From: Flavobacterium aeripolare
Lineage (GTDB): Bacteria > Bacteroidota > Bacteroidia > Flavobacteriales > Flavobacteriaceae
DNA: 46,271 bases
Assembly (NCBI RefSeq): GCF_013294025.1
Contig: NZ_JABSNL010000009.1
Span: 163,966-210,236, forward strand
Reading direction: 5' to 3'
Both the position numbers and the translations under genes were made by a program. The stretch's first letter is position 1; each line of letters opens with the position of its first letter. Positions 42,352 to 46,271 of the stretch are shown one piece after another. Under the pieces are notes generated by a model, which searched no databases, was not told the DNA's origin, and saw only the letters and a program-made list of their open reading frames with translations.

Positions 42352-43158
42352 TTATTCAAACATCTCCATTACCTCTTGGCTCACTCCCACATTAGAAAAT
42401 CCACCATCATGTAGTAAATTTTGCAAGGTTACCATTTTTGTCAAATCAGAGAACATTGATACAGTATAATTAGCACAATCTAATGCAGATGCATTGCCAA
42501 GTGGCGCCATCTTATCAGAAAATGCGATAAAACCACTAAAACCTTTCACCCCTTGACCTGCCTTTGTAGCTGTAGGAGATTGCGAGATTGTATTTACCCT
42601 GACTTTCTTGTCCCTACCAAAAAAGTATCCAAAACTTCTTGCCACAGATTCTAAAAAAGCTTTATTATCCGCCATATCATTATAATCGGGAAATACACGC
42701 TGTGCAGCCATGTAAGACAAAGCCACAATGCTTCCCCACTCATTCATAGCATCTTTTTTGTACAATACTTGCAGTACTTTATGAAAAGAAACTGCAGATA
42801 CATTCCAACCTTTTTCTGTAAAATCGTAATTTTGATTAGTATAGTGATTGCCTTTTCTAACATTCACAGACATACCAATTGAATGCAGAACAAAATCTAT
42901 TTTACCTCCTAAAATAAACATAGCCTGCTCCACTAAATTTTCTAAATCAGCTACAGATGTTGCGTCTGCAGCTATAACTTGAGCACCTGTTTTAAGAGCT
43001 AAATCAGTAATGTTTCCCAACCGCATTGCAGCAGGAGCATTCGACAATACAAAAACACCGCCTTCCTCATGCACGCGTTCAGCAGTTTTCCATGCAATTG
43101 AATTTTCATCTAAAGCACCAAAAATAATTCCTCGTTTTCCTTTCAATAAATTATACAT
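42352..43158 (-). CDS. fabI: Enoyl-[acyl-carrier-protein] reductase (NADH)
   Basis: 268 aa from MYNLLKGKRGIIFGALDENS. SDR-family reductase: FGALDENSIAWKTAE cofactor loop, VLHSIGMSV, and catalytic Tyr149 / Tyr159 with Lys166 (SYMAAQRVFPDYNDMADNK), the Y-x6-K of FabI. C-terminal NTISQSPTATKAGQGVKGF substrate loop. Catalyses the last reduction of each fatty-acid elongation cycle and is the usual target of triclosan-type inhibitors. An extension to 43197 lies upstream of the promoter, so it is rejected. Confidence 0.96.
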   Translation of the reverse strand: MYNLLKGKRGIIFGALDENSIAWKTAERVHEEGGVFVLSNAPAAMRLGNITDLALKTGAQVIAADATSVADLENLVEQAMFILGGKIDFVLHSIGMSVNVRKGNHYTNQNYDFTEKGWNVSAVSFHKVLQVLYKKDAMNEWGSIVALSYMAAQRVFPDYNDMADNKAFLESVARSFGYFFGRDKKVRVNTISQSPTATKAGQGVKGFSGFIAFSDKMAPLGNASALDCANYTVSMFSDLTKMVTLQNLLHDGGFSNVGVSQEVMEMFE

Positions 43159-43179
43159 AGTTTCTTTTTTTAAAACAGT

Positions 43180-43210
43180 CAAAAATACACTTTCCACATT
43201 AAGCTTGCAA
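43180..43210 (-). promoter_or_regulatory. fabI promoter (-33 TTG, -7 TATTTTTG)
   Basis: Minus-strand -7 TATTTTTG (43180-43187) and TTG (43208-43210) separated by 20 nt, close to the Bacteroidota spacing. Start of transcription near 43173; ATG at 43158. Confidence 0.65.
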
Positions 43211-43328
43211 GATGATCCGCTTTATCCATCATCTTAGGACCACACTATTCTCAAATTTCAATAGCATTTAGTCCCGCCATCTGCTATATTCTCAATAAAA
43301 AAACTACGGTAAAAAAACCTTGTTTTTA

Positions 43329-43345
43329 AAATTGAGCGATACCGC
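43329..43345 (+). repeat. Fragment of the 1954-2086 intergenic repeat
   Basis: 17 nt matching 2055-2071 at 16 positions (AAATTGRGCGATACCGC). The short dyad CGACTGTCG follows at about 43345-43353. The rest of the element is not present or is too diverged. The surrounding spacer 43211-43449 holds nothing else recognisable. Confidence 0.5.
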
Positions 43346-43449
43346 GACTGTCGGGGGTAGATTAGCAGGTTTAGTATTCATAAAACATTTACAATACCTC
43401 CCTTTACAGAAAATGCAGGATAATAACCTAGGAAAAGACGAAGGTATTT

Positions 43450-43989
43450 TTAATCCATAAATTGATTGAGGTGATCCATAATTTCGTTTAATCTTTGCTT
43501 TGTCAAATCACTAATACGGCCAGCCATAATATTACTTTGTATTGTGCCGCCCCCTGAATACTCACCTTTTGAAACGGTAGTAATAACTTGAATTTCACTA
43601 TCTCTAAAATTAAGCCAATTACGTTGTGCTATCTTTAGTTTCTCCTGATCTTCAGGCGTTAACCTCTTCATTAATATAGTATAGTATTTATTTAATAACG
43701 CATCATAATCATTATTTAGGGACACTATAGCAGCCGTCATACCAGCAGTAGAATAGTCAACACCCACTTTAAGATCTGCTAATTTGTCAACACGGTAGAC
43801 ATCAGTTTTAAAATCAGTACCTATTGAACTTTTAGTATCTCCCAGCCTACTATTTATAGAGTCCTTATATTTAGACGCCATTTGATCAACTTTAGCCTTT
43901 ATTTGAATAATTTTAGAAGAAGTTAATTCGGTTTGTGCATTTACAAAACCTCCAACAAATAGGATAGCTATTAAAAAAAATGTTCTCAT
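43450..43989 (-). CDS. Secreted DUF1311 / LprI-like protein
   Basis: 179 aa. Signal peptide (MRTFFLIAILFVGGFVNAQ). The mature protein has a Lys/Asp-rich helical first half. From about residue 90 it matches the DUF1311 pattern: LNNDYDALLNKYYTILMKRL, then EDQEKLKIAQRNWLNFRDSEI with the conserved Trp and FRD, followed by IMAGRISDLTKQRLNEI. DUF1311 proteins are periplasmic; some relatives inhibit lysozyme. The function here is not established. Confidence 0.8.
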   Translation of the reverse strand: MRTFFLIAILFVGGFVNAQTELTSSKIIQIKAKVDQMASKYKDSINSRLGDTKSSIGTDFKTDVYRVDKLADLKVGVDYSTAGMTAAIVSLNNDYDALLNKYYTILMKRLTPEDQEKLKIAQRNWLNFRDSEIQVITTVSKGEYSGGGTIQSNIMAGRISDLTKQRLNEIMDHLNQFMD

Positions 43990-44599
43990 TATTTCGTCAA
44001 TTTATATTATGCGTAACTCAATAAAAATAAATATACTAAGTCTATTAATTATTTATAGCAAAATAATACAATTCGATAAAAGGAACACATAAAATTATAT
44101 TAAAACAAACGATTCTTTTACATGCACCTAATAAACAATACAATAAAAATAATAGTATTAAATTTTATTACTGGAATTTATAGTATGATAATCCAAATTA
44201 TATGCGAAACCATTTTTAATATAACAAATTGATATACAATTAATTAAAATATTTAAAAAAAATACTCAATATATACAAAACTGAAAATGAGAAGAAGAAA
44301 ATAAAATAATACAACTACTGCAATTGAGCTAAAAATAGTGCATAAATATAAGTAATCAAATAAAACCATCTTCTTACATGAAAGCAACTCCCTTAAAAGT
44401 TGACGAAACCACATCATACAGTATAATTAATGAAGTACAATGCATCAATATAGCAATAAGTATTTATGAAACTGAAAAATAAATATAGTAGCAAAAATTG
44501 GTATATAAAATTCATAAACTATAACAAACATGGCTAAAGCAGCATCATATAACAGAATAAAAATTAAAAAAGACAGCAATCTAAACCATTTTTTTTTTC
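43990..44599. other. 610-nt very AT-rich stretch without a convincing gene
   Basis: Composition is clearly more A/T-rich than the coding flanks, with frequent stops in all frames. One small open frame starts at 44530 (MAKAASYNRIKIKKD..) and runs into the left end of the insertion sequence; it has no supporting signal and is probably chance or the remnant of a disrupted gene. No RNA gene seen. Confidence 0.5.
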
Positions 44600-44664
44600 G
44601 GATCAATCCTAAAAGTTGGGGAGGGATTTGATTTTCATTAAATTAGCAGACAAAAAAGTACCCC

Positions 44665-45031
44665 TTGGTAAATTATATAGAACTTTTAAAACTCATACTG
44701 ACTGAATTAATTGTAGAACACTTCGATTTGGTGAATACCAAAACTGAACAAGAGAAAATGCATTTGTTTTTTGAAGAAAAAAGTGCTCCACCCAAAGAGT
44801 ATAATAATCGACAAGTAGTTTCAAAAGGTTTTTTACATGAGATTACTATTCAAGAATTTCCACTTAGAGGGAAATTCGTATATCTCCATATTAATCGTAG
44901 GAGGTGGCTTAACAAAGATACAGGGAAAGTAGTTTTTAGTCCCGATAGCTATCGGGAGGAATATTGTAGCACAAGGAACCCGCATGACTCATGAGTTTGC
45001 GGATTTTTTAAAAGAAATTAATAGATACTAA
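44665..45031 (+). pseudogene. ISAon1-type transposase N-terminal ORF, frameshifted
   Basis: Opens with TTG (VNYIELLKLILTEL..). The frame is intact to GKVVF (about 44937), then the palindrome TCCCGATAGCTATCGGGA (44940-44957) shifts it. The expected continuation NIVAQGTRMTHEFADF..INRY resumes in the +1 frame from 44960 to the TAA at 45029-45031. Without the shift it would be a protein of about 120 aa, as in ISAon1 relatives. The product of the present frame is a 109-aa truncated protein. Confidence 0.85.
44940..44957. repeat. Palindrome TCCCGATAGCTATCGGGA, copy 1
   Basis: 18-bp perfect palindrome inside the first transposase frame, at the frame break. Identical to copy 2 at 45943-45960. I recall this sequence as an abundant dispersed palindrome in flavobacterial genomes. 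Confidence 0.85.
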
Positions 45032-46018
45032 AGCAAACGATTGTCATACTATTGGATTTTTCTTTGGTGTTAATCGTAAAAAATTGCAACGACAATATAA
45101 AAAACATCTTAGTAATTTTTCCAATTGGGAACAACGAGAACATGCAAATGAGTGGCTAATTTTCCCTGAAAACATAGGTAGTCATTAATCTATAGACAAA
45201 GTAAACTTGTCAATGGGAGAGCTTTATACCGTAGTGACCAATAAAGCAGGAAAAGGTAAAAAAGGTTCTATTGTAGCCATTATTGCTGGAACAAAATCAG
45301 AAGTAGTTATTAATCATTTAAAAAGGATAGATTTAAAAAAACGTTCTCAGGTTATTGAAATTACTCTAGACATGGCTAATAGCATGAAATTAATTACTAA
45401 GAAATCTTTTCCAAAAGCAACACAAGTAATAGATCGTCTCCATGTTCAAGAACTTGCTTTAGAAGCTGTACAAGAAATTCGCATTAGATTAAAATGGGAG
45501 GCGCTAGATCAAGAAAACCAAAGTATATTAGAAGCAAAACTCAACAATACACCTTTTGTTTCTAAAGAATTCTCTAACGGAGATACTGCCAAGCAATTAC
45601 TCACCAGGAGTAGGTTTCTACTCTACAAAAGCTCTAACAAATGGAGCGAAAGCCAAAAAGTTAGGGCAACAATAGTATTTGAAGCATATCCAGAAATTAA
45701 AACAGTTTACTTTTTAAGTCAAAAATTACGCAATATTTACAATAACAATACTGATAAATTGATAGCTATCACAAAATTAGCACACTGGTATAACGATGTT
45801 GAGGGCTTAGGAATAAAAAGTTTTAATACAATAATGAATACCATTAAAATTAACTATGATTCTATTTTGAATTATTTTGGTAATAGAAGCACTAATGCTT
45901 CTGCAGAATCTTTCAATGCTAAAATAAAAGCTTTTAGATCTCTCCCGATAGCTATCGGGATAGAGGTGTTAGAAAATTTGATTTCTTTCTATTTAGATTA
46001 ACTAAATTATTTGCTTAA
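45012..46018 (+). pseudogene. ISAon1-type DDE transposase, broken by a stop and a frameshift
   Basis: Homologous frame from about 45012: CHTIGFFFGVNRKKLQRQYKKHL, then EWLIFPENIGSH, TAA at 45186-45188 (probably an old TTA Leu codon), SIDKVNLSMGELYTVVTNKAGKGKKG, ASN a long intact stretch to NAKIKAFRSL. The palindrome copy 2 then shifts the frame; the expected tail FRGVRKFDFFLFRLTKLFA resumes in another frame from about 45962 and stops at 46016-46018, beside the right inverted repeat. The open part from ATG 45207 encodes 264 aa and cannot be a complete transposase. Confidence 0.85.
45943..45960. repeat. Palindrome TCCCGATAGCTATCGGGA, copy 2
   Basis: Identical to copy 1. It lies near the 3' end of the transposase frame, again precisely where the homologous frame breaks. 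Confidence 0.85.
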
Positions 46019-46141
46019 TCCCCAACTTTTGCACTTGATCCCAAAATAGTATCCAATTAAAATCGACGCATCCCGATTAGCCCAGATAAAAACAGATAGC
46101 TATAGAGGGGGCTCCCACAATAGTTCACCTTTTTACACAAC

Positions 46142-46171
46142 AAAAAACCCTTATCCGATTGGATAAGGGTT
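46142..46171 (-). terminator. rRNA operon terminator
   Basis: AACCCTTATCC/GGATAAGGGTT, 11-bp perfect stem, loop GATT; T run on the minus strand, about 30 nt downstream of the 5S rRNA 3' end. Confidence 0.9.
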
Positions 46172-46200
46172 CTTATAGATCCTAAAATAAATTCAGGATA

Positions 46201-46271
46201 AAGAAAGGCGACGACATACTCTCCCACATAACTGCAGTACCATCTGCGCAGGCGGGCTTAACTACTCTGTT
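46201..46271 (-). rRNA. 5S ribosomal RNA, 3' part (cut by window edge)
   Basis: The minus strand reads AACAGAGTAGTTAAGCCCGC..GATGGTACTGC..GGGAGAGTATGTCGTCGCC, the conserved 3' half of bacterial 5S rRNA. About 70 nt are inside the window; the 5' part and presumably 23S and 16S lie beyond the right edge. The exact 3' end is estimated. Confidence 0.93.

Larger units (their letters stand above)
44600..46041 (+). mobile_element. Decayed ISAon1-like (ISL3-type) insertion sequence, about 1.44 kb
   Basis: Imperfect terminal inverted repeats of 23 nt match at 19 positions: left 44600-44622 (GGATCAA....AAAAGTTGGGGA), right 46019-46041. It carries two overlapping transposase reading frames of the ISAon1 layout. 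No matching 8-bp target duplication is visible at the ends, consistent with age. Both frames are broken: an 18-bp palindrome at a frame break in each, plus a nonsense codon, so it is non-autonomous. Confidence 0.85.

Noticed and set aside
44530..44631. Small open frame running into the insertion sequence, as a gene disrupted by the IS
   Set aside because: No matching continuation is seen to the right of the element, no target duplication, and no ribosome or promoter signal.
46060..46110. A third TCCCGATAGCTATCGGGA-like palindrome near the rRNA terminator
   Set aside because: Only scattered pieces (ATCCCGATTAGC, GATAGCTATAG) are present; too diverged to call a copy.
1..46271. CRISPR array, prophage, toxin-antitoxin or defence island
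   Set aside because: No regularly spaced repeats, cas genes, phage structural genes, restriction genes or known antitoxin pairs were seen on either strand.
1..46271. tRNA genes
   Set aside because: No cloverleaf with TTC-A/G loop and CCA-proximal stem was recognised in the intergenic regions, including the flank of the 5S gene; a tRNAscan-type search would settle this.

Overview
The window looks like chromosomal DNA of a Flavobacteriaceae bacterium, most likely Flavobacterium or a close relative. The evidence is an AT-rich sequence, many -7 boxes of the Bacteroidota form TAnnTTTG, AT-rich leaders instead of Shine-Dalgarno sites, an RprXY-type two-component pair, OMP_b-brl_3/SusC-like barrel and DUF4494/DUF5117-type proteins, and several short repeat families typical of flavobacteria. 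No phage, plasmid, CRISPR array or tRNA was recognised. I had no database access, so family names come from motif recognition.

Layout. 1-3.3 kb: the distal trp operon (trpF, trpB, trpA), with a small gamma-glutamylcyclotransferase-like gene and a 133-nt structured repeat between trpB and trpA. 3.5-6.5 kb: an uncharacterised membrane/secreted gene group and a lipoprotein zinc protease. 6.8-11.4 kb: response regulator, histidine kinase and outer-membrane barrel; the regulator and barrel promoters share an 11-bp-phased motif. 11.4-16.4 kb (minus strand): DUF4494 protein, GreA-like protein, NlpC/P60 hydrolase, then quinone-reductase-like and nitroreductase genes beside a DoxX-TetR operon with a clear operator. 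16.6-21.4 kb: a TetR-TolC-HlyD-MFS efflux operon behind a 39-bp perfect palindrome. 21.4-29 kb: YaaA, luciferase-like oxidoreductase, NhaA, a DUF389 protein and a large metzincin-type protease. 29.2-38.1 kb (plus strand): AlkB, Gfo/Idh/MocA oxidoreductase, 3-hydroxyacyl-CoA dehydrogenase, DUF1015 protein, YggS, a DnaQ-GIY-YIG fusion, a Kv-like channel, MiaA and an acyl-ACP thioesterase. 38.2-44 kb (minus strand): RprY/RprX, CoaE, a glycosyltransferase, FabI and a DUF1311-like secreted protein. 44.6-46.04 kb: a decayed ISAon1-like (ISL3-type) insertion sequence. 46.1-46.27 kb: terminator and 3' end of a 5S rRNA gene on the minus strand, so an rRNA operon lies beyond the right edge.

Most genes are ordinary. 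The more interesting material is regulatory and repeat-related: (i) a short palindromic repeat translated in frame inside trpF; (ii) the palindrome TCCCGATAGCTATCGGGA present twice in one insertion sequence, each copy at a reading-frame break; (iii) the motif shared by the two-component system and its neighbouring barrel gene; (iv) the double TetR operator; (v) a nested RNA structure between the luciferase-like gene and nhaA; and (vi) two two-component operons whose -7 box ends exactly 5 nt before the ATG, suggesting leaderless mRNA.
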